From contig JAISDF010000103.1 of assembly GCA_031265025.1 (NCBI GenBank), positions 1 through 16,910 on the forward strand: a stretch of 16,910 nucleotides of DNA, in the 5' to 3' direction. Shown here piece after piece: positions 1 to 8,248 of the stretch. The DNA is from Spirochaetaceae bacterium (lineage in GTDB: Bacteria > Spirochaetota > Spirochaetia > Treponematales > Breznakiellaceae). Below the pieces are notes generated by a model. That model searched no databases and had not been told where the DNA came from. It saw only the letters and a list, made by a program, of their open reading frames with translations. A program made the translations under genes and the position numbers. The first letter of the stretch is position 1. Each line of letters starts with the position of its first letter.

Positions 1-3000
1 ACGCGGAGGCTGCTTGCCGCGATCCTGCCGGGGGCAGGCGGCGCCTGGGCCGCCGTTTCCGCGCCCGCATACAGGGGGGCGGCCTCCTCCGCGGCCAGGA
101 CCATGGAACGAGGCGGGCCGGCTTTCCCCCCGCCACAGGCTTCGGCAAGAAGGGCGGCCCTTGTCTTTACGGGTATCCCGTGTACCGTAAAAAGGGCGCT
201 CTCATACGCGCCTTCCGAAACGAGAACAGGCAGCAGCAGGTCAAGAAAGTTATCCGTCCTGCCGGACCGTTTGGCCGCAAGGCCCGACAGCCTTGCCATG
301 ATGGAGGCTTCGTTATGCGCCGCTCCGTTATACGCGCCGTCGTTATACGCGCCGCCGTCCGCTTCTTCTTCCTTTTGGGTCCGGGCGGGGAGCGTGGCGC
401 TAAGGTAGAGGGCGCTCTCCGCCCTGGTCATGGCTACATAGAGCAGCCGCCGCAGTTCGGCGCTTTCTTTTTTTGCTTCTTCCTGTTTCCGCAGTTCAAA
501 AAAAATGTTGCCTGCCGCTCCGGGCGGAAGCCCGTCTGCCTGGGGGAAGTTCACGCAGGGTCCCCATGTTTCGCTGAAGCACAGGGCGCCGCTGTTGCTC
601 TCCCTTCTCGTGTTCGACGCGCAGTTGTACAGAAACACCACGGGGAATTCAAGGCCCTTGCTCTTGTGGATGGTCAGGATTCTCACGCCTTCCCCCTGTT
701 CGGCGGCCAGGGAAAGGTCATTGGGTTTTTCTTCCTTTTTGATGAGGTCTTCGATATAGTCAATAAATTCGGCCAGGGTTTTTCCCTGCCTGTCGCTGTC
801 ACAGGCCAGCTTGAAATAATAGTCAAAGAGTCCGCCGTACATTTGGGACGAGGGAGACCAGAGGGTTTCATAGCGGTAGCCTTCGTCATACCAGAGCCGC
901 GCGGCCAGTTCGCTTACCGGGAGGGTTTTGGCCGCGTCCGAGAGCGCTCTGTAGCGCGCGCGGCACGCGCGGTACTGTTCCAGTTCGGCGGGGGGAATTT
1001 TGTCTTCGAGTCCGCTGTCAAAGGGAACGGCGCTGCCGCTTAACAGAACGGCGGCAAGCACTTCGTCGCTGAGGCGCGTAAAAGGCGAACGCAGAAGCGC
1101 CGCGCAGGCAAGTCTGTCCTCGGGGTACACAAGGAGGCGGAGATAGTTGTGCATGTCGTTAATCGGGGCCTCGCTGAAAAGACCGGCGGGCTGGTCCGCG
1201 TTAAACGGTATGTTGAAATCCTGGAACTGTTTTTCGATCCGGTGCTGGTGTCCCCTGGAACGCTGCAGCACCGCGAAGTCCCCCCAGCGGGCGGGGCGGC
1301 TTTCCGCCCTGTCCCGCACATAAGCGCCGTTGTCAACCAGGTTCCGTATGGTTCTGGCGATAGAGGCCGCCTCAAGGTCCGCCGGGGCAAGGGCGCCGGG
1401 GTCCTTCTCGTCAAGCATTTCTTCATCGAGAAAGTAAAAATGAAGCGCCGCGCTTTCCGCGCGCGCGTCAGGTTCAGCGCCCCCAGGCGGCGCTTCCGCC
1501 GGGAGATAGTATGATTCAAAATCATCGCCGGTACTGTCTTTGGGAAGAAAAACAGCGGAGGCCAAAGCGGTCGGCGGGCCGGAATCACCGGGGTATATGC
1601 CGCCGAAGATAAGGTTAAAGGCGGCTATGAGAACGGGCTTTGAGCGGTAATTGTACCGCAGGTACAGCATGTTTTCCCCCTCCGGCGCGGGAAGGGTTTT
1701 CGCCAGTCCCCGGAAGACCGATACGTCGGCGCCCCGGAAACGGTAAATGGACTGCTTTTCATCGCCGACAAAAAACATCTTGTCAGGGCAGAGCTCGTCC
1801 CCGCCGGGTATGCCGGGCCCGCTTTGGCCGGGTTTTTCGGAGAGAAGGAAGATGAGGTCCCTCTGGAGGCTGTTATTGTCCTGAAACTCGTCGATCATGA
1901 CCGCCCTGATTTCATCCTTATAAATTTTCCGTATCCCCGGATAATCTTTAAGGGCGTCTACAGCCATGCGGGCAATATCGCTGAAGGTTAGTATGCCCGC
2001 CTCCCGTTTCTGCCTGTTGTGCCGGGTCTGAAATTCCTCCATTAGGGGAAATATTGAAGAAGCAATGCCGGCCTGGAGAACATAATTTGCCAGGACCTGG
2101 AGGGAGGGACAGAGTTCTTCCCGCAAGTCCATGACGCACTGTGAGGCAGCGGGCCAGGTCTTTGACGCTCCCTGCCGGTTGACCTGTCCCAGACTATAAA
2201 GGGCGTTGACATAGGAGAGGAGCTCTTCCCTTTCGGGGGAATTCCCCTGGGCATCCCCTGGGCTTCCGGGATTTTCAAGCAGGGAGGCTATGCCGGGAGG
2301 CCGGGGTATCCTGCCGAGGAGTTCCGCGCACGCGGAAGAAAACCTGGTCTCTTTGGGGGCGGCCTCAAGGTCCCCGGCTATTGTGGTGAGGAGCGCCGAA
2401 ACAGCGTTGTTTAATTTTGTCCACTGCTCAAGAAGTTCTCTTTTTTGTTTTTCAAAGAAGGCGGCAAAGTCAAGGGGGCTTGTTATGGGGCTGTAGTTGA
2501 GCATGGTCTCGGCAAAGAGTTCTTCGGCGACGGTTTTTATTTTGCGGTCGGCAATGAGGACCTGGAGGGCCGGATTGTCCCGGTGGTCAAGCACAAAGGG
2601 CAGGGCCGTCCTCATGGCAAGGTCCCTGGCCGCGCTGTCGTCGCTTGTAAAGTCGGAACGTATGCCGTAATACCCCGAGGCCATACGCGCCGCCGAAGCG
2701 CAGAAAGAATCAATGGTTGAAATTCTTGCCTTGTGAAAATTCTCTATCGCTTCCCTCGCGTTTTGATTGTCCCTTTCTTCCCGAAGCAGGGCGTAGATGC
2801 GGCCGCGCATTTCATTCGCCGCCTTGTTGGTAAAGGTGAGGGCGAGTATTTCTTCGGGCCTGTAGCCCTTCTCCATGACCAGCCACGCGTAACGGGCGGC
2901 AAGAACCCTGGTCTTTCCCGATCCGGCGCCGGCCGCGACGACGGCGTTTTGCCCTGTCCCGGCGGCCTCGCGCTGTTCGCCGTTGAGCCCTGAAAGTATG

Positions 3001-3014
3001 TCGTTAAGCGCCAT
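1..3014 (-). CDS. addA: AddA-like UvrD/Rep-family helicase (RecB-type), 3' end cut off by the window
   Basis: This is the ATP-dependent helicase subunit of an AddAB/RecBCD-type enzyme that unwinds and resects double-strand DNA ends for recombination. The window shows 1004 codons. Superfamily 1A motifs appear in order: Q motif LNGEQREA (about residues 10-17), Walker A GAGSGKT (29-35), Ia LALTFTNKAANEM (57-69), Walker B DEFQD (375-379), motif III GDEKQSIYRFRGAD (417-430), NYRS (455-458), motif V TIHKSKGLEFPVVF (about 778) and motif VI LLYVAMTRAE (about 858). The family normally ends in a PD-(D/E)XK nuclease; that part lies beyond the left edge, so I infer it but cannot see it. The ATG at 3014 has a Shine-Dalgarno GGAG (3022-3025) seven bases upstream. 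It overlaps the end of addB by 11 bases, which implies translational coupling and a stoichiometric pair. Plain PcrA/UvrD is less likely because of the length, the long insertions and the AddB neighbour. Confidence 0.9.
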   Translation of the reverse strand, partial: MALNDILSGLNGEQREAAGTGQNAVVAAGAGSGKTRVLAARYAWLVMEKGYRPEEILALTFTNKAANEMRGRIYALLREERDNQNAREAIENFHKARISTIDSFCASAARMASGYYGIRSDFTSDDSAARDLAMRTALPFVLDHRDNPALQVLIADRKIKTVAEELFAETMLNYSPITSPLDFAAFFEKQKRELLEQWTKLNNAVSALLTTIAGDLEAAPKETRFSSACAELLGRIPRPPGIASLLENPGSPGDAQGNSPEREELLSYVNALYSLGQVNRQGASKTWPAASQCVMDLREELCPSLQVLANYVLQAGIASSIFPLMEEFQTRHNRQKREAGILTFSDIARMAVDALKDYPGIRKIYKDEIRAVMIDEFQDNNSLQRDLIFLLSEKPGQSGPGIPGGDELCPDKMFFVGDEKQSIYRFRGADVSVFRGLAKTLPAPEGENMLYLRYNYRSKPVLIAAFNLIFGGIYPGDSGPPTALASAVFLPKDSTGDDFESYYLPAEAPPGGAEPDARAESAALHFYFLDEEMLDEKDPGALAPADLEAASIARTIRNLVDNGAYVRDRAESRPARWGDFAVLQRSRGHQHRIEKQFQDFNIPFNADQPAGLFSEAPINDMHNYLRLLVYPEDRLACAALLRSPFTRLSDEVLAAVLLSGSAVPFDSGLEDKIPPAELEQYRACRARYRALSDAAKTLPVSELAARLWYDEGYRYETLWSPSSQMYGGLFDYYFKLACDSDRQGKTLAEFIDYIEDLIKKEEKPNDLSLAAEQGEGVRILTIHKSKGLEFPVVFLYNCASNTRRESNSGALCFSETWGPCVNFPQADGLPPGAAGNIFFELRKQEEAKKESAELRRLLYVAMTRAESALYLSATLPARTQKEEEADGGAYNDGAYNGAAHNEASIMARLSGLAAKRSGRTDNFLDLLLPVLVSEGAYESALFTVHGIPVKTRAALLAEACGGGKAGPPRSMVLAAEEAAPLYAGAETAAQAPPAPGRIAASSLR

Positions 3015-5844
3015 GATCCCTCTCCGCCCCGGACAGGGGCTTTTGGCTGTTGAGAAAAAAAACGGTCCTGCACGCCGTGCTGTATTCACAGGACAGGCAG
3101 TTTTTGAAACGCACGGCAGCCGGGACAAAGCAGCGTTCCTCCAGCGCCCGGCGAAACAGGTCCGTATACCCTTTCAGCGCGTCAAGGGTTTCGCCGTAGG
3201 CTTCCCTGGCAAGGCCCCGTTTTTTGGGCGGCCCGCCGACTACAAAGGTAAGGTCATGGTCGCGGACGCGCATAAAGCACGCGCCTCCCGCGCTCCTGCC
3301 GTGTTTTTTTTCGTACAGTTTGACATACATGGCTATCTGAAAATCTTTAAGCTCCCCGTCGGCGTTTTTGGAACTTTCCGCGATGGAAGGCGCTCCGCCG
3401 GTTTTGTAATCAATGATACAGGGCTCCCCGCTGCCTGAGATTGAGACCCGGTCAAGTTTTCCTTTCAGCAAAATTCCCCCTTCCTCACATTCAAAAAATT
3501 CCTCAAGCTCTCCCACGGTATAGCCCGAAAAATATTTTTCCTCGGCCAGGAGGAGCAGCGAAATTTTTTTCGCCATTGCCCTGGACTGGGAAGCGAGAAT
3601 GGGGGCGGCAAGGGGCCCCCGGAACTCAGGGCTGCTCCGGGCCGTATCCCCGGCGTACTCAAGGGTCCATGAGCGGTAGCGTTCACTATGTTCGTTCTTA
3701 AAAAGGCCGTCCTCCTCTTTGATGCGGGCAAAAAGCCGTTTAAGAATTTCGTGGTACAGTATGCCACGGGAAGCGTCGTCAAGGAGTTTTGCCTCAAGGG
3801 AAAAGGGCTCAAGGCGGAACAGTTTCTTAAAAAGGAATTTTACCGGACAGAAAAAGAAATCATTGAGATCGGTGGCCGACGCCTTGTACAGCGTTCCTTC
3901 CATCTGAATCTCCGCGACGCGGTCCCCAAGCGCCCTGCCGCTTTCCCCGGTGAAGGGCCTCCCGAACATATTGAAAGATTCTCTCCCGGAAAGAAGGGAC
4001 TGCCATCGCCTGAATCCGTCAAGCTGAACCGGGAAGATACGGACGGGAAACGGCGCGCTTCTATCCCCGGCCTCTGTTTTGCCGGGGATCCCGGCCGCCG
4101 GGGTCAATCCGCGCCCGGCCCACCAGCGTTTTTCTTCAAGGAAAGGATCAGGCGGCGGAGGCGGAGCGTCGCGGCTTCTTTCGGAAAAAAAACTGTGGGG
4201 CATGGCGGGGCCGGAAAAATTCTCGTCCGGGGCGCTGATCCGCGTATGCGCCAGTCCCCGGTAGAGGCGGAAAAATGTTTTCGACGCGTCCGTGTCGCCT
4301 ATGCCCAGCCGCCCGCGCTTGTCGGGTTTGAGGAATTTGAGGGGCTGATACAAAACGGCCGCCTCCCCTTCTACCGCGTTGATGACAAAATGGCAGCTAA
4401 AGGGAGCGGCCGCGGCAACGCGGTAATCAAAAATATTTACCCCCTCTTCTTCCTCCTTGTACACATACTGTTTTTCGTTCAGCAAGGAACAGTAAAACGC
4501 GAACGGAGAGCCCGGTATATATTCATCTGATTTTTTTTCAAGCTCTATAAGAACGGCAAGCTCGACAATACACCGTGACAGCGCCGCGTCGGCCTCTTTT
4601 GAACAGAGCGCCTCGTCTCTGGAAAGAAATCCACTGTTTCCCTCATAGCCTGAAAAGGCAAAGTAATGCTTCCGTATACCGCTGAATGTGGCCGCGCCCT
4701 GGAGGGCGAGGATATGTTCTTTAAGTTTGGCGTAATACGTTCCCAGCGTAGAAGCGTACAGGTTTCCCTTAAAGGCTTCGGTCCATACGTCAACGCGGCG
4801 GCCTTTTTCGGTAAAGCCCGAGACGCAGTTGTTCTTGATGCCGAATTCTATGAGCTCCCGGTTTGCGCCGGGGTTCTTCCAGGGAATGGCCCCGTTGAGG
4901 AGCAGCGCTTTAAGGGAGGCAAAAGAAAAGTTATCCGCCACGCAGTTCTGAATAAGGGAAAAAAGCCTGCCCGCTCCCCGGACTCCCAGCGGGCTGCCCT
5001 TTCTGAGCCTATGGGGTATATTGTAAAGCGAAAGTTCCCTTGTTACATAGGAAGAAGCGGCGTCAAGGCCGGGCACGCTTACGGCCATTTCCCCATAGGG
5101 TATCTTTTCGTCCTCGTGGAGGCGGAGGAGTTCAAGGGCCAGAGCGCGTATTTCGGCGCGGGCCGAACGGTAACGGACAAGGCCGGGGTCATCCCCGCCG
5201 TTATACTTCACAAGATGAATGAGGCCGGGTTCGGCCCTGAGGAGGCTTTCGTATTCGGCAAAATCCTCTATGGCCTCGGGGAAAAAAATATAATATTCGT
5301 GGTCCCGGTCCCGAAGGGGCGGCTTTTCCCAGGCAGGTTCAAAAAGGCCGAGGCGTTCAAGAAACGCGCTGTAGGCCCCGCGCAGCGCCGCAAAGTCCCT
5401 GTCCTCATCATCGCCCGCGTAGCCGGGACAGCCGGCCTCTTTTTCCTCAAGCAGAGTAAGTGAAGGAAGGAGGGCGGCGATGGAAGACGCAAAGACCTGT
5501 CCCCCTTCGGCAAACTCCGGTGCTATGAGGGTCCTGAAGGGAAGGCCGTCCCCGGCTGAAACGCCTGCCCCTTCTTTTACCAGGGCGGCGTTTTTCCGTA
5601 TCAGGCCGTCAACAAACAGTTTCCGTATAACCAGCGTCGCCGGCTTCTTTGTTCCGCCGCCTGACCTGACCGCTTCTTCCTTAAAGCGGTCCCAGGCGAG
5701 AAAGCGGTCCAGGGCAAGAGAACGCGTGCCGGTAAGTTCCAGGGCCTTCCCTGCCCAGAGGGACGAGGCTGTTTCGGAAGGAAACACAAAGCGGCTTTTC
5801 CGGTTTTTGATTTCTCTTTCAAGTATGTCTATGACAACTTTCAC
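3004..5844 (-). CDS. addB: AddB-like PD-(D/E)XK nuclease with Fe-S cluster cysteines
   Basis: This is probably the second subunit of an AddAB double-strand-break repair enzyme, 946 residues against about 1150 for classical AddB. The C-terminal nuclease shows a GILYH motif with H698, GKLDRV with D798, IIDYKTG with D812 and K814, and a following QIAMY (836-840). Four cysteines match the AddB iron-sulphur cluster: C666 in FFFCPVKF before the nuclease core, and C916, C919 and C925 in a CxxCx5C pattern at the end. The N-terminal helicase-like half lacks a Walker A: where GxxGxGKT is expected after the first strand, the protein reads FPSETASSLWAGKAL (about 21-35). It should therefore not hydrolyse ATP, leaving AddA as the motor. 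The start is a GTG with no Shine-Dalgarno. An in-frame TGA five codons upstream excludes earlier starts, and the next start-type codon is GTG at residue 20. The gene follows DUF58 after 107 bases and overlaps addA. Confidence 0.85.
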   Translation of the reverse strand: MKVVIDILEREIKNRKSRFVFPSETASSLWAGKALELTGTRSLALDRFLAWDRFKEEAVRSGGGTKKPATLVIRKLFVDGLIRKNAALVKEGAGVSAGDGLPFRTLIAPEFAEGGQVFASSIAALLPSLTLLEEKEAGCPGYAGDDEDRDFAALRGAYSAFLERLGLFEPAWEKPPLRDRDHEYYIFFPEAIEDFAEYESLLRAEPGLIHLVKYNGGDDPGLVRYRSARAEIRALALELLRLHEDEKIPYGEMAVSVPGLDAASSYVTRELSLYNIPHRLRKGSPLGVRGAGRLFSLIQNCVADNFSFASLKALLLNGAIPWKNPGANRELIEFGIKNNCVSGFTEKGRRVDVWTEAFKGNLYASTLGTYYAKLKEHILALQGAATFSGIRKHYFAFSGYEGNSGFLSRDEALCSKEADAALSRCIVELAVLIELEKKSDEYIPGSPFAFYCSLLNEKQYVYKEEEEGVNIFDYRVAAAAPFSCHFVINAVEGEAAVLYQPLKFLKPDKRGRLGIGDTDASKTFFRLYRGLAHTRISAPDENFSGPAMPHSFFSERSRDAPPPPPDPFLEEKRWWAGRGLTPAAGIPGKTEAGDRSAPFPVRIFPVQLDGFRRWQSLLSGRESFNMFGRPFTGESGRALGDRVAEIQMEGTLYKASATDLNDFFFCPVKFLFKKLFRLEPFSLEAKLLDDASRGILYHEILKRLFARIKEEDGLFKNEHSERYRSWTLEYAGDTARSSPEFRGPLAAPILASQSRAMAKKISLLLLAEEKYFSGYTVGELEEFFECEEGGILLKGKLDRVSISGSGEPCIIDYKTGGAPSIAESSKNADGELKDFQIAMYVKLYEKKHGRSAGGACFMRVRDHDLTFVVGGPPKKRGLAREAYGETLDALKGYTDLFRRALEERCFVPAAVRFKNCLSCEYSTACRTVFFLNSQKPLSGAERDHGA

Positions 5845-5850
5845 CGGACG

Positions 5851-5880
5851 AGTGTATCACGGAGGGAAAAGGAGAAACAA
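5851..5880 (-). promoter_or_regulatory. Candidate promoter for addBA, possibly giving a leaderless message
   Basis: On the minus strand an extended -10-like TGATACACT (5859-5851) lies 18 bases after a weak -35-like TTGTTT (5880-5875). Each hexamer matches the sigma-70 consensus only partly (4/6 and 3/6). The -10 ends six bases before the GTG start of addB, so transcription from it would begin at or next to the start codon. This fits the absence of a Shine-Dalgarno there. Read-through from the upstream operon is the alternative. Confidence 0.3.
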
Positions 5881-5888
5881 TACGCGGT

Positions 5889-5930
5889 CAGGTTGTCGGC
5901 AACGCGAGGCAGGTTGTCGATAACGCGAGC
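5889..5930. repeat. Tandem direct repeat, two 21-bp units
   Basis: Two adjacent 21-bp units (5889-5909 and 5910-5930) agree at 18-19 positions; each begins CAGGTTGTCG and continues AACGCGAG. Within each unit is a short dyad: GTTG-TCGG-CAAC is perfect in the first, and GTTGTCGATAAC is imperfect in the second. The pair fills the centre of the 107-base spacer between the DUF58 gene and addB, the longest gap between minus-strand genes in the window. It could be a paired protein-binding site or a remnant of a dispersed repeat. I see no T-run that would make it an intrinsic terminator. Confidence 0.6.
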
Positions 5931-5951
5931 CGTCCGCGCCGCGTACCGGCG

Positions 5952-7277
5952 CTACAGTTCGCCTGAACGCTTGATGCGGAGATAGCGGTTTATCAGGGCC
6001 GGGGAAAGGTCCGCGGCGGAGCTTTCCAGTGTATGGACCCCCAGGTGTTCCCAGGTTTTGTAAAGCTGCCTGCGTGAGTACAGGTAGGAATAGGCCGCCG
6101 CTTTGACATAGCTGTCTTCGGTTGTACCGGGTTTCTGCCTGGCAAGCTCTTCGGCTTCTTTCTCCCTGAGACTTACGGTGAGGAGGAGATGCCGGTGCTT
6201 GACACGGGGAAGTATCCACGAGAGGGACTCGCCGTCTTCTTCGCGGAAATTGCTGATGAGGATGATGAAGCTGCGGCGGTTAAGCCTGGTGATGGCCTGT
6301 TCCAGGGCGGAAAAGGGAGACGAGGGCAGGGGCGCGCTCTTGAGATCGTAGAGTTCGTTTATAAGGGCGCTGAGGGCGCTTATGCCTTTATGGGGCGGCA
6401 GCCAGTGGTCGCCGTTGCCGAAAACCCCCAGCGCCACGGAGTCTTCGTGTTTCAGGGCCACATACGAAAGGAGCAGCGCGGCGTTGATGGCGCTGTCGAA
6501 CTGCGTATAGTCTCCTTCCTGGCGGTGGAGCCGGTAGCCCGAATCAATGAGGAGGAGAACCTGCTGGTCCCTTTCTTCCTGGTATTCCCTGACTATGGGT
6601 TTAAGGCGGCGGCTTGTTGCCCGCCAGTCTATGTCCCTCACCGGATCACCTATCTGGTATTCCCTGAGCCCCTGGAAATCAAGGCCCTGGCCGCGCATCC
6701 GTATGCTTTTAAGGCCGGTGCGTTCAAGAAGGCCCCGCAGGTCCTGGCCGCCAAGAATTTTCTTAAAATCAGGATAGGTCCTGCCCTTGCTTGCGGTGTC
6801 GTGGACTGCCTTGTAATGCCAGAAACGAAGGGGCGAACCCAGCAAAAGGTGCAGCCTTTCGAATTCCCACGCGCCCCGTTCGGAAGGCGTCAGGGTATAT
6901 TCAAAAACTATGGCGCCGTTGTTTTTCAGAACCTTGGCGTCAAGCCGTACCGGCATCAGGTCTTGCGAAGACGGGCTCATAGCCGGGGGATAGAGGTCAA
7001 AAATTTGTATTGAAGAAGGAACAAAGCCCCTGCGCGCCGGCCTTATGATGACGCGCACCGGAAAAGTTCTTCCCAGGACCAGGGTGCTGTTTACCTCCCG
7101 TTCCGAACCAAGCCTGTCGGTGAGGACCATGAGGAACAGGGCGTCAAGGAGAACCAGAACGAGGAGCGCGAGGCCTGAAAGAAACCAGATCAGGGCGAGG
7201 AGCGGCGAAAAAAAGGCCCCTATGCCGAGGAAGAACCAGAGCAGCGCGGCAAAAAAGAGAACCGGGGCGCTCTTCAT
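5952..7277 (-). CDS. DUF58 family protein (VWA-like partner of MoxR)
   Basis: This 441-residue protein is the expected partner of the MoxR ATPase encoded just upstream. Two N-terminal membrane helices (about 5-20 and 24-52) are followed by a beta-rich segment and then the DUF58 signature at about 199-230, with LDFQGLREYQIGDPVRDIDW and TSRRLKPIVREYQ. A VWA-like fold follows, starting at strand QQVLLLIDSG (about 238-247). The metal-binding DxSxS motif of true VWA domains is reduced to DSGYR (245-249), as is common in DUF58. A second strand is SFIILISNF. The C-terminal half should be cytoplasmic. The ATG overlaps the moxR stop in an ATGA, so translation is probably coupled. DUF58 proteins often sit next to MoxR, but the biochemical role of the family is not settled. 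It is the last gene of the seven-gene run. Confidence 0.92.
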   Translation of the reverse strand: MKSAPVLFFAALLWFFLGIGAFFSPLLALIWFLSGLALLVLVLLDALFLMVLTDRLGSEREVNSTLVLGRTFPVRVIIRPARRGFVPSSIQIFDLYPPAMSPSSQDLMPVRLDAKVLKNNGAIVFEYTLTPSERGAWEFERLHLLLGSPLRFWHYKAVHDTASKGRTYPDFKKILGGQDLRGLLERTGLKSIRMRGQGLDFQGLREYQIGDPVRDIDWRATSRRLKPIVREYQEERDQQVLLLIDSGYRLHRQEGDYTQFDSAINAALLLSYVALKHEDSVALGVFGNGDHWLPPHKGISALSALINELYDLKSAPLPSSPFSALEQAITRLNRRSFIILISNFREEDGESLSWILPRVKHRHLLLTVSLREKEAEELARQKPGTTEDSYVKAAAYSYLYSRRQLYKTWEHLGVHTLESSAADLSPALINRYLRIKRSGEL

Positions 7278-8248
7278 GTCCTGGGGGCCCCGGTCTTTGC
7301 CACGAGGGTTTCTACGATGCGGACTTCGGTGTTTCCCTCAAGTTCGCTTTCGGCCGAAAGGGTAAGGCGGTGGGCGAGGACCTGAACGGCCACATCCCTG
7401 ATGTCGTCAGGAATGACAAAGTCCCTTCCGGCAAGCAGGGCGCGGCTTCTTCCGCAGCGCACCAGGGCAAGGCTGCCCCGGGGACCGGCGCCTGACTGCA
7501 GCGCGGGCGAGGTCCTGGTGGCGGCGGTGAGCCGTACCGCGTAATCAATGATGGCGGGGTCAACCCGTATGGATGAACACAAGGCCTGGATAGCCATAAA
7601 ATCAGGAGGACCCATGACGGCGTTTATACCTGATACCGAAAGTTCCGCGCCGCTTCCGCCCGAAAGTATCCTGGCGACCATTTCCTTTTCTTCATCTTCC
7701 GTTGGATAACTCACCAGGGCCTTCATGAGGAAGCGGTCTTTCTGGGCGTCGGGCAGCGGATAAGTTCCTTCATGTTCAAAAGGATTCTCTGTTGCCAGCA
7801 CCATAAAAGGGCTGGGAAGGGGATGGCCTACCCCGTCGAGTGTTACCTGAAATTCCTGCATGACCTCAAAGAGGGCCGCCTGGGTTTTTGCCGGGGCCCT
7901 GTTGATTTCGTCGGCGATAAAGAGGTGGGTAAACACCGGCCCCTTCCTGGTAACAAAGTCGCCGCTTGCCGCGTTGAGCATGATATTGCCGGTAATGTCG
8001 CTGGGCATGAGATCGGGGGTAAACTGGACCCGTTTGGAGTCGCCGCCTATGGCGCGGGCTATGGAACGGACAAGGAGGGTTTTGCCCAGGCCGGGAACGC
8101 CTTCCACAAGCACATGACCTCCGGCCAGAAGACTGGTGAGCAGACAGTCAACCAGTTTTTCCTGGCCGATAAAGGCCTTGGCTATTTCCGTTTTAACAGC
8201 GTCAACCGCGGCGGCGGCGCTTTCGACTGTGTAGCTGCTTTCGTTCAT
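7274..8248 (-). CDS. MoxR family AAA+ ATPase
   Basis: This 324-residue MoxR ATPase has a typical family length. Visible motifs are Walker A GVPGLGKT (50-57), the MoxR-specific FTPDLMPSDITG (76-87), Walker B LFIADE with the continuation INRAPAKTQAALFEVMQE (109-132), sensor 1 LATENP (151-156), an arginine in DAQKDRF (167-173) suited to be the finger, and a C-terminal lid with VIPDDIRDVA. Known MoxR proteins (RavA, CbbQ, NorQ) use ATP hydrolysis to mature or remodel a target complex together with a VWA-domain protein. Here the partner should be the DUF58 product and the target probably the membrane proteins of the same run. The ATG has GGAG five bases upstream and overlaps the DUF4350 stop (ATGA); its own stop overlaps the DUF58 start in the same way. 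It is cytoplasmic. Confidence 0.95.
   Translation of the reverse strand: MNESSYTVESAAAAVDAVKTEIAKAFIGQEKLVDCLLTSLLAGGHVLVEGVPGLGKTLLVRSIARAIGGDSKRVQFTPDLMPSDITGNIMLNAASGDFVTRKGPVFTHLFIADEINRAPAKTQAALFEVMQEFQVTLDGVGHPLPSPFMVLATENPFEHEGTYPLPDAQKDRFLMKALVSYPTEDEEKEMVARILSGGSGAELSVSGINAVMGPPDFMAIQALCSSIRVDPAIIDYAVRLTAATRTSPALQSGAGPRGSLALVRCGRSRALLAGRDFVIPDDIRDVAVQVLAHRLTLSAESELEGNTEVRIVETLVAKTGAPRT

Noticed and set aside
180..1043. Plus-strand open frame of 287 codons
   Set aside because: It lies antisense to conserved helicase motifs of the AddA-like gene; the translation has no recognisable domain. GC-rich DNA often gives such shadows.
4666..5463. Plus-strand open frame of 265 codons (and a 280-codon one at 3688-4530)
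   Set aside because: Both are antisense to the AddB-like gene, whose nuclease and cysteine motifs are clear; no start signals or domain features.
5889..5930. Tandem repeat read as a mini CRISPR array
   Set aside because: The two units abut with no spacer between them and there are only two copies; no cas genes are nearby.
6189..7013. Plus-strand open frame of 274 codons
   Set aside because: Antisense to the DUF58 signature; no independent support.
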